From the NCBI GenBank assembly GCA_002709385.1, contig PAQS01000040.1, positions 62,001 to 126,000 of the forward strand: DNA of 64,000 bases, given 5' to 3'. The translations under genes were made by a program, and so were the position numbers. Shown piece after piece: positions 10,419-19,293 of the stretch. This DNA comes from Waddliaceae bacterium. Lineage in GTDB: Bacteria > Chlamydiota > Chlamydiia > Chlamydiales > GCA-2709385. Positions within the stretch are counted from its first letter, which is position 1. Every line of letters starts with the position of its first letter. The notes under the pieces were generated by a model. That model ran no database searches and was not told the DNA's origin. It worked only from the letters and a program-made list of their open reading frames with translations.

Positions 10419-11212
10419 AGTTCATCATCCTGTTTTTTATGTTTCCACAAGGCCCACTCAGCATTCCCTTCTTTCCAAAGTTTCTCTAAAAGTGCTTTAT
10501 CATGAATCGTATCCATACACTGCCAAAAAGAATGGTGATGGTAAGCCATAAGCTGCCCATCTCTAGCAAGATTTTGCATAGGAGATTTTTCCCACTGGGT
10601 TTCGTCGCCTTCTATGTAATCAAAAATGCCAGGCTCAAGCACAAAAAAAGCCCCGTTCACCCAAAGATCTCTAGCCTGAGGTTTTTCTACAAAACCGGAG
10701 ACCATTCCTGTATCAGATATCTTGACGTGTCCGAATCGTGGAGGAGGTTGGACAACTGTCATTGTAGCGAGCTTTCCATGAGAGCGATGAAAACGTAGAA
10801 GATCATCGAGATTTACATTCGATACTCCATCACCCCAAGTAAGCATGAAGGTGTCATTATTTAAATAAGGCTGTAAACGCTTGATTCGTCCACCTGTATT
10901 TGTTTTCAAACCTGTTTCAATAAGATGAATATTCCATTCATTTTGAGGAGGGTCTAATGTTACAGCTGTACGTTCTTTTGTATCGATATGCAGGCTACCT
11001 TCTGTAACATAGTGATCTAGCATGTACTGCTTGATGTATTCTGACTGATAACCTAATGCGATGGTAAAATCATCGTATCCATAGTGAGCATAATGCATCA
11101 TAATATGCCAAAGAACAGGATGCCCGCCAATTTCAACCATAGGTTTAGGGCGTACAGTCGTTTCTTCAGCTAATCTAGTACCATAACCACCGGCGAGAAT
11201 AGCAACTTTCAT
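10406..11212 (-). CDS. rfbF: Glucose-1-phosphate cytidylyltransferase
   Basis: Makes CDP-glucose from CTP and glucose-1-phosphate, the entry to CDP-deoxysugars. The 268-residue protein has the nucleotidyltransferase start MKVAILAGGYGTRLAEET and RPKPMVEIGGHPVLWHIM, then TWGDGVSNVN (metal-binding Asp), VQPPPRFGHVKI and FVEKP. The segment KTNTGGRIKRLQPYL is typical of RfbF and not of RmlA. The start ATG overlaps the glycosyltransferase stop as ATGA. It is the second gene of the minus-strand sugar operon, which explains the neighbouring SDR enzyme and the two methyltransferases. Confidence 0.92.
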   Translation of the reverse strand: MKVAILAGGYGTRLAEETTVRPKPMVEIGGHPVLWHIMMHYAHYGYDDFTIALGYQSEYIKQYMLDHYVTEGSLHIDTKERTAVTLDPPQNEWNIHLIETGLKTNTGGRIKRLQPYLNNDTFMLTWGDGVSNVNLDDLLRFHRSHGKLATMTVVQPPPRFGHVKISDTGMVSGFVEKPQARDLWVNGAFFVLEPGIFDYIEGDETQWEKSPMQNLARDGQLMAYHHHSFWQCMDTIHDKALLEKLWKEGNAEWALWKHKKQDDELCVS

Positions 11213-12129
11213 GATTGCTTCTCCTTTTTATTAAAACGACGATTCCACCAGGTCATGATTGCTACTTTTACATCATTCATCATGCGATGGCGATAACGGC
11301 GTATGTATTGCAAAAGATAAAGCCTGCCAAGGCATTTATCTAGAAAACCTACAGGGCTATTATTTAAGGAACGACGGTAGCCATTAAAAGCCCGCCATTC
11401 AGGGAAAACGATTTTCCCAATTTGAGTCGTATCCCACCATACTGTAGATTGATGTTGTGTTTTGATTGTGTGAGAAAACTGCCCCATGTGACGACGGTTA
11501 TAAAATAGTCGATCAGGATGCTCGTAAAAAGGACCTCTTAAAGCAAGCTGTGCTAGAAGAATACGATCTGATACGGCGTAGTTGCCTATCCCTTCGGTAT
11601 GTATAAGCTCTGATTGGCGAATAAGACCAAATACTTCATTGCAACGATGCCCTTTAGCAAGCATTAGGCTGCTGAAACGCTTAATAGGGTTTTCGTCTCT
11701 GGTCTGTGTTTCAATATCATGATCTTCAACGTACTTGCTATCTTTATCGATTACTTTAACGCGAGGATAACAGAGAACTGCATCGGGGTTTTTATCTAAA
11801 GCATCTATACAGGTTTCTAAAAATTTAGGAGCAATGACGTCGTCATGAGCAGACCATTTGAAATATTCTCCTTCTGACTGTTCCCAAGCAAAGTGAAAAT
11901 TAGGACCAGACCCAATATTCTCATCTTGTCGAAAATAGCGAATACGAGCGTCTTTAGCTGCATACTCACGACAAATAGCCTCAGTCCCATCCGTAGATGC
12001 ATTATCTGATATAATCAGCTCAAAATTTTTATAAGTCTGATTCAAAATGGAGTCCAAGGCTTCTTTTATGTACTGTTCACCGTTGTATACTGGTAAAGCG
12101 ATACTTACTCGCACCGAAGATTCCGGCAT
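11209..12129 (-). CDS. Family 2 glycosyltransferase
   Basis: A GT-A fold glycosyltransferase. VRVSIALPVYNGEQYIKEAL is the typical start, followed by DNASTDGT and SAHDD, a likely metal/sugar-nucleotide-binding acidic motif. I chose ATG 12129 because GGAGGATC lies about eight bases upstream on this strand. Starts at 12144 and a TTG at 12186 would add 5 and 19 residues without a comparable ribosome site. That gives 306 residues. It is the first gene of the five-gene operon running down to 6980, so it probably transfers the CDP-sugar product or a neighbouring sugar to the polysaccharide. No membrane segment is evident. Confidence 0.85.
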   Translation of the reverse strand: MPESSVRVSIALPVYNGEQYIKEALDSILNQTYKNFELIISDNASTDGTEAICREYAAKDARIRYFRQDENIGSGPNFHFAWEQSEGEYFKWSAHDDVIAPKFLETCIDALDKNPDAVLCYPRVKVIDKDSKYVEDHDIETQTRDENPIKRFSSLMLAKGHRCNEVFGLIRQSELIHTEGIGNYAVSDRILLAQLALRGPFYEHPDRLFYNRRHMGQFSHTIKTQHQSTVWWDTTQIGKIVFPEWRAFNGYRRSLNNSPVGFLDKCLGRLYLLQYIRRYRHRMMNDVKVAIMTWWNRRFNKKEKQS

Positions 12130-12338
12130 GTATAGATCCTCCATGAAACGACCGTAAATCCCAAACTTCACAAAAACGCAAAGCAAGTATGGGAAATTAC
12201 TATCTCCTTCTAAGATTGAAATAATTTATTAATGGATTTTTTTGAATAAATTTAGAAATAAAATTGTTTGATTTTATAAGTAGAATAAATGGAGAGGTTA
12301 AGAAGAGTAATTGCTAATGTAAGGTATGTAAAGCTGCT

Positions 12339-13286
12339 TTACTTATCGAGATACTCAACAATACGGTCAGCAACGATAGCTGAAAATTTCTTAGCTGCTC
12401 TATCGTTTAAGTGGCTCTCATCGTAGAACATACTCATGTCTGTGCTAAATCTTGCATCGTCAACGTAATTCCATATAGGAATTTTATATTCTCGAATAAT
12501 TTCTAAGGTTTTTTCTAGAGCAGCTAATTCAAACTTTGGCTGGTAGATTGGTGATACAACAAATACAATATCAACATTTTCTTTTTTTGCTCGCGATACA
12601 AATTCAGCCATAGCTTGAACGAGTTGAGAGTCAATTTCATACTCTAATTCTAATGGTTTCTCATCTAGGTCTTTAGCTAGCATTCTACTACCAATTTTTG
12701 GCATGTAGCCTTTTCGCTCTGGATGGGCATTTAGCAAGGAATTTTTCACAAGAGATAAGATATCAGAATTATAAGGATAAATTTTTGAAAAGAGCTTGAG
12801 AGGTTCATTAGAACTTTTCTTTTCGACCGTTTCTTTAATTTCGGAATACTTTCCGTAGTAGGGCAAAAGATCAGATAATTTATCATAGGTGCTAGGGTCT
12901 TTAATAAACATTTGTGGGTTAATTTCGTATACAATCAAACGCGGTTTATGTCGTTTAAAGAAAACCTTTTGAATAGCGTTATGAAATAAAATGCTTTGAG
13001 CACTTCGACCTGCATTATAGCATGAAGATGCTGTTACTCTTTCAATTACTCGTGGATCGTAATGATGTAAGGCTCGTGAGTCTCCCCATATAATGATTTC
13101 GTCTTTGCTATCGGAAATTAAGTGCAATGTTTGACTATCTTCACCGCTTTTTTGTGTGAAAAAGAGGTGTTCTAATGTTGTTCCTAAAGTCCAATCTACA
13201 CCTATAAGAAGAATCATTAACAAGAGAAATTTCCATACAAAATGTCGGAAATCTTTAGAACTGGAAGTAGATAAATTGTCCGCCAT
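12339..13286 (-). CDS. SGNH-hydrolase-like membrane-anchored protein, partner of the MBOAT acyltransferase
   Basis: The protein of about 315 residues has one N-terminal membrane segment (FVWKFLLLMILLIGVDWTL) and a periplasmic domain with SGNH features: IIWGDSRALHHYD as block I (GDS), and YDESHLND near the C-terminus as the DxxH block. Proteins of this layout next to an AlgI-type MBOAT (AlgJ/AlgX, PatB-like) accept or transfer acetyl groups to polysaccharide. I prefer ATG 13286; GTG 13295 would add three residues. Either start lies inside the upstream MBOAT gene, so the pair is translationally coupled. The following 209 bp (12130-12338) hold no gene. Confidence 0.7.
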   Translation of the reverse strand: MADNLSTSSSKDFRHFVWKFLLLMILLIGVDWTLGTTLEHLFFTQKSGEDSQTLHLISDSKDEIIIWGDSRALHHYDPRVIERVTASSCYNAGRSAQSILFHNAIQKVFFKRHKPRLIVYEINPQMFIKDPSTYDKLSDLLPYYGKYSEIKETVEKKSSNEPLKLFSKIYPYNSDILSLVKNSLLNAHPERKGYMPKIGSRMLAKDLDEKPLELEYEIDSQLVQAMAEFVSRAKKENVDIVFVVSPIYQPKFELAALEKTLEIIREYKIPIWNYVDDARFSTDMSMFYDESHLNDRAAKKFSAIVADRIVEYLDK

Positions 13287-14697
13287 CGAACACACCCAAA
13301 AGTAAAATAAGAATGATTACAGAAACATATGAAATTGATCGTATGAGGTATTGCTCACTTTTAAAAGGAGAGTATTTATAACGAAAATACTCTTGATTAC
13401 TTTCTGCAAGAAAGAGGAGGGTAATGGCTAAAATACCGTTTGCAAAGGCAACGAATGTTCCTATGTATAATGGACCTGAGAACTCTGTGAAAATTTTTGA
13501 ACTGATAAGCCATGCATCGCTTAAAGTATTAGCGCGGAAAAAAATCCAGGCATAACAAACAATAATAAGATTAAAGAGTATGCGACATGGAATAAGTAAA
13601 TGTTGTTTCCACAGTGATTCTTCGATGCGGAGCCACGATTTAAATCTTTCGCGAGGAGAATGTAATAACATACCCATCATGAGATAGAATCCATGTAAAG
13701 CACCCCAAACTACAAAAGTCCAATTTGCTCCGTGCCATAGACCACTGACTAAAAAAACTGTAAAAATATTGAAATAGCGACGTTTTGTATTTACTCGATT
13801 GCCGCCAAGAGGAATATATAGATAATCTCGAAACCAAGTAGATAATGAAATATGCCAACGTCTCCAAAACTCAGAAATCGACTGAGCAAAATAAGGGCGA
13901 CGAAAATTACGCATCAGGTCTACTCCCATCACTCGAGCTGAGCCTATAGCGATATTAGAGTAACCTGAAAAATCACAGTAGATTTGAATAGAAAAAAATA
14001 GAGTAGCAACAGCGAGTGTAAGTCCATTGTGATGGTCAGGATTATTGTATACTGCATCTACGTAGACAGCTAAGCGGTCAGCTACTACACATTTCTTAAA
14101 AAATCCCCAAAGCATGATGCGCATGCCTTCGACAGCATCTCCATAATTAAACTTTTTTTCTTGATGAAATTGGGGAATTAAGTGGCTTGGACGTTCAATA
14201 GGGCCAGCAACAAGTTGAGGAAAGAAAGATACATAAAGTGCAAAAATCCCTAAGTGTCTTTCAGGCTCTTGCTGACCTTTGTATACATCAATGCTGTAGC
14301 TAAGAGTTTGAAAAGTATAAAACGAAATACCAACAGGTAAGAGCAAGTCAAAATGCGGAACGTTATAGAGTAAATTGAAACTATGAAAAACCTCTCTCAA
14401 AGACTCACTAAAGAAGTTGAAGTATTTGAAACCAAATAAGATACCTAAGTTAGAAACAAGACTTATTCCAAGAAAAATCTTTTTCCTTCCGTGTTCTGAG
14501 TGGCTCATTCCAATAGCAGCAAAGTAATCTACTAAAGTAGAAATGATGATGAGAATGATGTACTCGGGTTTCCAGCACATATAAAAATAATAGCTGGCAC
14601 CTAATAGTAGAATCCAGCGTTTTCGATGTGGCAAAGCGTAGTAAGTCATTACCACAAAAATAAAGAAAAAGATGAATTCCAATGAGTTGAATAACAT
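13255..14697 (-). CDS. MBOAT family O-acyltransferase (AlgI/PatA/DltB-like)
   Basis: The 480-residue polytopic membrane protein starts MLFNSLEFIFFFIFVVMTYY, which is close to AlgI-type proteins. It contains ISEFWRRWHISLSTWFRDYLYIPLGGNR and SGLWHGANWTFVVWGALHG, which holds the two conserved MBOAT histidines. The family moves acyl groups, usually acetyl, across the inner membrane to a periplasmic acceptor. With the SGNH partner downstream and polysaccharide genes on both sides, O-acetylation of the exported polysaccharide is the simplest reading. Peptidoglycan O-acetylation (PatA-like) is possible. It is divergent from the flippase gene across 140 bp. Confidence 0.9.
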   Translation of the reverse strand: MLFNSLEFIFFFIFVVMTYYALPHRKRWILLLGASYYFYMCWKPEYIILIIISTLVDYFAAIGMSHSEHGRKKIFLGISLVSNLGILFGFKYFNFFSESLREVFHSFNLLYNVPHFDLLLPVGISFYTFQTLSYSIDVYKGQQEPERHLGIFALYVSFFPQLVAGPIERPSHLIPQFHQEKKFNYGDAVEGMRIMLWGFFKKCVVADRLAVYVDAVYNNPDHHNGLTLAVATLFFSIQIYCDFSGYSNIAIGSARVMGVDLMRNFRRPYFAQSISEFWRRWHISLSTWFRDYLYIPLGGNRVNTKRRYFNIFTVFLVSGLWHGANWTFVVWGALHGFYLMMGMLLHSPRERFKSWLRIEESLWKQHLLIPCRILFNLIIVCYAWIFFRANTLSDAWLISSKIFTEFSGPLYIGTFVAFANGILAITLLFLAESNQEYFRYKYSPFKSEQYLIRSISYVSVIILILLLGVFDGGQFIYFQF

Positions 14698-14731
14698 AGT
14701 AAAAACATCAACTATATAACAGTATTATTCA

Positions 14732-14743
14732 AATCTATAGATT
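14732..14743. promoter_or_regulatory. 12-bp palindrome in the divergent MBOAT/flippase intergenic region
   Basis: AATCTATAGATT is a perfect palindrome about midway in the 140 bp between two divergent polysaccharide operons. The place suits an operator, but a palindrome this AT-rich and short can arise by chance. No convincing -35/-10 pair was seen for either side. Confidence 0.25.
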
Positions 14744-14837
14744 AAAGATTTTTCGTTTGCAAGTAGAGCTATTGAAGAATGGAGGTATTCTGTATGTAGA
14801 AAGATGAATAGATAGTAGAAAGGAGTCGAGTCTTATC

Positions 14838-16367
14838 ATGGCAGAACGTTCGGGTGCTATAGCTCTTAGTACACTAACGAGTTATCTCCGCTTTATGGTC
14901 TCAGTGCTAATTATGTTCTTCCTTGTCCCGTTTATTATTGGGAATTTAGGAGAGGAAGATTACGGACTTTGGGCGCTTGTTTTTTCTATTCTTGGCTTGA
15001 TAGAACTTCTTGATTTAGGTTTTGCCACTGCTGTTGTTAAGTTTGTTGCAGAGTGTAAAGGAGCTCAGAATCCTCAGCAAAGAAACCGTATTGTTAGCAC
15101 TCTTTCCATTGTATATTTACTTCTAGCAAGTATAGCAGCAGTGATTATTGGATTTATTTCTTTCTCATTTGATTGGATGTTTTCAGTTCCAGAAGACTCT
15201 TATGCTAAAGCACAGCTCTTATTATGGATTTTAGGAGGTCGCTTAATTCTATTCGTTTTACCTTTTGGAATTTTTCGCTCAGTCCTCTTTGGTGAACAGA
15301 GAATTAGTGAATTAAATATTGCGCAGTTGATTGCAACGATTGTGTACGGTGTCAGTGCTTATATTATCTTAGTAAATGGCGGTACAATTGTAGATTTAGC
15401 TCTGGTGAATCTTGCTTGTATGGTTCTTGAGTATTTCATGTATATTGTTTTGGCCTGGAAACTAGTGGAGGAGTTTCGAATCTCTTGGGCTTTAGCTGAT
15501 TGGGATATATTAAAAAATGTTTTCTCTTTTAGCTCTGCACAATTTTTGACCAATATATCTGGCTTGATTCTTTTAAGAACGGATTTGATTTTAATAAAAT
15601 TTTACATGAGTTTTGCTGCAGTAGCTATCTATGCAGTAGCTCTCAATATTACGACTCAATTGCACCTTCTGGTGAAGCAGTTTATTAATGTATTCATTTC
15701 TTATATTGCAGAATTGCAAGGGAGAGGAGATAGAGAGAAAATACGTTGGCTTTTGGTAACGGGCACTCGTGTCGCACTCGTTCCTGCTGTAATTCTTAGT
15801 ATTTCAATTTACGTATATGGATATTCAGCAGTACATTTTTGGGTTGGACCAAATTTTGATCAAGCCGCTCTTCTCTTGTATATGTTAATTACGGCAATGC
15901 TTTTTGGCGTGCCTCAAATGGTAGCTTCAGGAATTTTATCAATGACTGGCTCTCATGTATTTGCTTCTAGAGTAACAGCATTGAGTGCTTTAGCAAATAT
16001 CGTTCTTAGCTTAGTTCTTCTTCCTTATTATGGATTAATTGGCGTTGCTATGGGGACCGTATTATCTCGTATTTGTATTGATTTAGTGATTACAGCAACT
16101 CGTGCATTAAAAGAATTTGATATTCGTTTGTTTTATTACATCAGAGAAGGAGTTCTTCCTACAATATATCCAGGATTGGCTCAGTTTGTTTTCCTTTTCT
16201 TTGTAATTGAAGTAATGCCGCCAAAGCATTTACTTGATATTATCCTTCATTGCTCACTTGGAGGAATTTTATATTTAGGAGTTTATATACGCTTTTTTAT
16301 AAGAAAAGAAGAGAAAACTAAAGCTCTTAATAAATTTGCTTTCTTACGCCATATTATTAAGTCTTAG
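14838..16367 (+). CDS. Polysaccharide flippase, Wzx/MATE-like (oligosaccharide transporter)
   Basis: The 509-residue protein has about 12-14 hydrophobic segments and the N-terminal pattern of Wzx/RfbX flippases: FLVPFIIGNLGEEDYGLWALVFSILG, then LDLGFATAVVKFVAECKG. Wzx moves lipid-linked repeat units from the cytoplasmic to the periplasmic face of the inner membrane. A good ribosome site (AAAGGAGTCG) precedes the ATG. It is the first gene of the plus-strand export locus and runs directly into a GT4 gene (7 bp gap). It is the flippase expected to serve the polymerase-like and Wza/Wzc-like proteins downstream. Confidence 0.85.
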   Translation: MAERSGAIALSTLTSYLRFMVSVLIMFFLVPFIIGNLGEEDYGLWALVFSILGLIELLDLGFATAVVKFVAECKGAQNPQQRNRIVSTLSIVYLLLASIAAVIIGFISFSFDWMFSVPEDSYAKAQLLLWILGGRLILFVLPFGIFRSVLFGEQRISELNIAQLIATIVYGVSAYIILVNGGTIVDLALVNLACMVLEYFMYIVLAWKLVEEFRISWALADWDILKNVFSFSSAQFLTNISGLILLRTDLILIKFYMSFAAVAIYAVALNITTQLHLLVKQFINVFISYIAELQGRGDREKIRWLLVTGTRVALVPAVILSISIYVYGYSAVHFWVGPNFDQAALLLYMLITAMLFGVPQMVASGILSMTGSHVFASRVTALSALANIVLSLVLLPYYGLIGVAMGTVLSRICIDLVITATRALKEFDIRLFYYIREGVLPTIYPGLAQFVFLFFVIEVMPPKHLLDIILHCSLGGILYLGVYIRFFIRKEEKTKALNKFAFLRHIIKS

Positions 16368-16374
16368 GTGCGTT

Positions 16375-17553
16375 ATGAAAATCCTCTTGTTACATCAAAA
16401 ATTAGGTTTTCAAGGAGGTGCTGAGCAATATATTTATAATACCGCTCCTAGTATTCGTAAGTACCATCAACTTGAGTTTGCCTATATTGAGAATACAGAT
16501 GTGGGATCAGAGCAATTTATAGAAGCTTTTGATGGGGTACATTGTTTAGCAACATATCACTGGTCTATTCAAAAGTTAGTAGATTCTGTAAAACCAGATC
16601 TTATTTATATACACAATATAGCTAATATTGTGTGTCTCGAAGAACTGCAAAGTATTTCTATTCCTAAAGTGCGCATGATTCATGATCATGAAAGTTACTG
16701 TATGCGGGGATATCGCTATTTTCCTTGGAATCGCAAAGTATGTACAAAAAAAGCGGGTTTTCCTTGTCTGTTTCCTTGTATGGCTCCTATCAAACGCGAT
16801 CGCACGGCAAGACCTTTTGGTTTTCGATGGGAGAGTTGGCGAGATAAAATGCATGAAATTTCTTTGAATCAGAAGTTAGATGCATTTTTTGTTGGCTCAG
16901 AATTTATGAAAAAAGAATTAATTTTACAGGATTTCAATAGCGAAAAAATACAGATTATTCCTCCTGTTCCTCTTCCCGCACAAGGCACAATTCAAAGTTC
17001 TTTTTCTCCTGAAAATATTATTCTGTTTATTGGACAAGTAATTCGAGGTAAGGGTCTAGATTGTTTAATTGAAGCTCTAAATAAAGTTCAAACTCCTTGG
17101 CGCTTATGTGTAATTGGACAAGGAACACACCTTGATTTTTGTAAACAGCGCGCACTTGCGTTAGGGTTAAATGAACGAATTGATTTTGTGGGTTATTTGC
17201 CTCAGACTGAAATATTAGACTATATGTCCGAAGCTACGATGCTTGCAGTTCCTTCTGTATGGCCAGAGCCTTTTGGTGCAGTAGGGCTTGAGGCAATGAG
17301 ACAAGGCTTACCTGTTATTGCATTTGATTCTGGAGGAATTCGAGATTGGCTTATTCATGAGAAAACAGGATATTTAGTTCCAAATCAAGATATTACAACA
17401 TTTGCTCAACGCATAGAAAGTCTTCTTTTAAATAAAGATCAAGCAAAATTGATGGGAGAAGCTGGTAAAAATAGAGCAGATAAAGAGTTCAGTTTTGAAG
17501 AACATATGGATTCTCTTGTCACAAAGTTAGAATCGATATCTAAGCAAATTTAA
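16375..17553 (+). CDS. Family 4 glycosyltransferase
   Basis: The 392-residue GT-B glycosyltransferase begins MKILLLHQKLGFQGGAEQYIYN, the typical GGAE loop of GT4 enzymes. The C-terminal half has ILFIGQVIRGKGLDCLIEAL, VPSVWPEPFGAVGLEAMRQG and PVIAFDSGGIRDWL (the ExxxxxxxE motif region). ATG 16375 has AGGTG upstream and sits after the flippase stop. An in-frame start at 16336 would overlap the flippase by 32 bp. It probably adds a sugar to the lipid-linked repeat unit in the cytoplasm. Donor and acceptor unknown. Confidence 0.9.
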   Translation: MKILLLHQKLGFQGGAEQYIYNTAPSIRKYHQLEFAYIENTDVGSEQFIEAFDGVHCLATYHWSIQKLVDSVKPDLIYIHNIANIVCLEELQSISIPKVRMIHDHESYCMRGYRYFPWNRKVCTKKAGFPCLFPCMAPIKRDRTARPFGFRWESWRDKMHEISLNQKLDAFFVGSEFMKKELILQDFNSEKIQIIPPVPLPAQGTIQSSFSPENIILFIGQVIRGKGLDCLIEALNKVQTPWRLCVIGQGTHLDFCKQRALALGLNERIDFVGYLPQTEILDYMSEATMLAVPSVWPEPFGAVGLEAMRQGLPVIAFDSGGIRDWLIHEKTGYLVPNQDITTFAQRIESLLLNKDQAKLMGEAGKNRADKEFSFEEHMDSLVTKLESISKQI

Positions 17554-17643
17554 AAAATATCTGTACACCCTTCTTTAAAAACTCTATGTAGAAACTAAGT
17601 GGAAATATTTATAAAAAGAGTCAACTCTAGATAGAGAAAAACT

Positions 17644-19116
17644 ATGAGTGGATCTGAAGAGTTTGTAAGTTTAGCTGTTGGAGGAGATCCACACTGGTTT
17701 GCAAAACTATTCGTGTTTTACATGTCGACTTTAGTCGGAGTTCCTCTAGGCATTCTTCTATGTCGTATCGATAAAAGATTTATTCATTTCTTCTTTTGTT
17801 TGATGCTTCTAAGTATTTGTGAGATGGATAGAACTGGCATCAGTTTTATGACTCGTGAACATTATAAAGCTGCCACGAGAGGGCTTGAAATTAGTTTGAC
17901 AGATCTTATTGCTGTCATTCTTTTTGTCTCTATTTTACTCCGACCCAAAGAATTCCCTATAAGAGGCTTGATTCCATTAAGTATTCCTTACTTCTTATAT
18001 TTGACCATTGCGTTTGCATCTTGGGCTTTTTCAGAAAGTTCTTTGCCTATACCAGCTCCCTATCGAACTAGTAAAGGAACATATTACCCTCCCGAACTAT
18101 TCGAATTTGAGTTATGGCTCTACCCTTCTTTTCAGATATTAAAGGTTTTAAAAGGTTTTTTTATTTGTTGGGTAACAGCGAATTTGGTTCGTAATGATAA
18201 ATTCTTACGTACATTTGTCTATTCTATCGCTATCGTGATTGTATACATTACTATCTTAAGTTTACACGAACGTTATATAGGTGGTCGACACAGAGTACGT
18301 ATTAGTATTTCTCACCCAAATGATCTCGCAACATTTATTGCAGCTGCAGGAGCTGTGATTTTCCCTTTTATTTTTGCTGCAAAACAACTTTCTAAATCTC
18401 TGATTGCATGGGTATTGGTGATTTGTGTTTGCATTGTTGAGGTTCTTACAATTTCTCGAGGCGGTTTACTTGCTTTTGCTTTTGTTATGCTAATGAGCAG
18501 TATATTTATTTTCCGTCGCTACCTATGTATGCGGAATGTTCTTTTAGTTGCTTTAGCTGTTCTTATGGGGCTTGTTATCAGTTTTCGAGCAAAAGATACT
18601 CTCTTCCAACGTTTTACTGAAGAAGTCTCTGTTGAAGGAAGTGTCAATGAACGAACAGATATGTCAAAACAAGCTGTTTTGATGGCGAATGAACATTTCC
18701 TAGGAGTAGGGCTTGGAAACTTCTCTGCTTGGGCGTGGCACGGGTACGCTGAACGAGCAAATCCAGAACTCGAGCCAGGTTTACCCATCCATAATATATG
18801 GGCTTTGAATCTATCTGAGTTAGGATGGCTAGGGCTTTTCGCTTTTGTTTGTATTTGGGTGCGTTATTACTCATTAAGCTTAATGACTTGGTTCGGAAAA
18901 AATAGTGAATTAGCAGGCTTATTACTAGTTGGATGTACAACAGGAACTGTCGCTATCCATATTCAAAGTTTAGTCCACTTTTCTTACAGACAACAAGCTG
19001 TCTTTGCTCTTATGCAAGTGATGATGGGTGTTTGTATGGGAATAGTTTGCTTAAAACGAGAACAAGAAAAAAAAGAAAGGCTACATAGACAAGCCTTAGC
19101 TTATCAAATGGGATAA
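17644..19116 (+). CDS. O-antigen ligase/polymerase-like membrane protein (Wzy/WaaL family)
   Basis: The 490-residue protein has about ten hydrophobic segments and the Wzy_C type core. HPNDLATFIAAAGAVIFPFI is followed by LTISRGGLLAFAFV, a long periplasmic-type loop with FLGVGLGNFSAWAW and PIHNIWALNLSELGWLGLF, whose H-N pair is typical of this family. Such proteins polymerise repeat units in the periplasm or ligate them to a lipid carrier, and the sequence does not separate the two. Between flippase and co-polymerase genes, the polymerase role is favoured. It is preceded by a 90-bp gap with a weak ribosome site. Confidence 0.82.
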   Translation: MSGSEEFVSLAVGGDPHWFAKLFVFYMSTLVGVPLGILLCRIDKRFIHFFFCLMLLSICEMDRTGISFMTREHYKAATRGLEISLTDLIAVILFVSILLRPKEFPIRGLIPLSIPYFLYLTIAFASWAFSESSLPIPAPYRTSKGTYYPPELFEFELWLYPSFQILKVLKGFFICWVTANLVRNDKFLRTFVYSIAIVIVYITILSLHERYIGGRHRVRISISHPNDLATFIAAAGAVIFPFIFAAKQLSKSLIAWVLVICVCIVEVLTISRGGLLAFAFVMLMSSIFIFRRYLCMRNVLLVALAVLMGLVISFRAKDTLFQRFTEEVSVEGSVNERTDMSKQAVLMANEHFLGVGLGNFSAWAWHGYAERANPELEPGLPIHNIWALNLSELGWLGLFAFVCIWVRYYSLSLMTWFGKNSELAGLLLVGCTTGTVAIHIQSLVHFSYRQQAVFALMQVMMGVCMGIVCLKREQEKKERLHRQALAYQMG

Positions 19117-19211
19117 GTACTTATAAATCAGATAGAAAAGAATAGTTTAAATAATCTTGCAAAAGAAGGTTTTATAAGCTATTTATTGGGTGAATTAGTT
19201 TAATGTGATTA

Positions 19212-19264
19212 CTTAAACCTTTTATTAAGAGGTTAAGGTTCGGCTTACTTTATATATTGGTAAG
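19212..19264 (+). promoter_or_regulatory. Two small inverted repeats in the leader of the Wzc-like gene
   Basis: The 177-bp gap before the co-polymerase gene holds CTTAAACCT (19212-19220) facing AGGTTAAG (19230-19237, one bulged A) and CTTAC (19244-19248) facing GTAAG (19260-19264). The first could be a weak terminator or attenuator, but neither is followed by a T run. Promoter boxes were not convincing. Confidence 0.25.
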
Positions 19265-19293
19265 TTGATCATTTAGGGGGCCGTAGGCTGACT

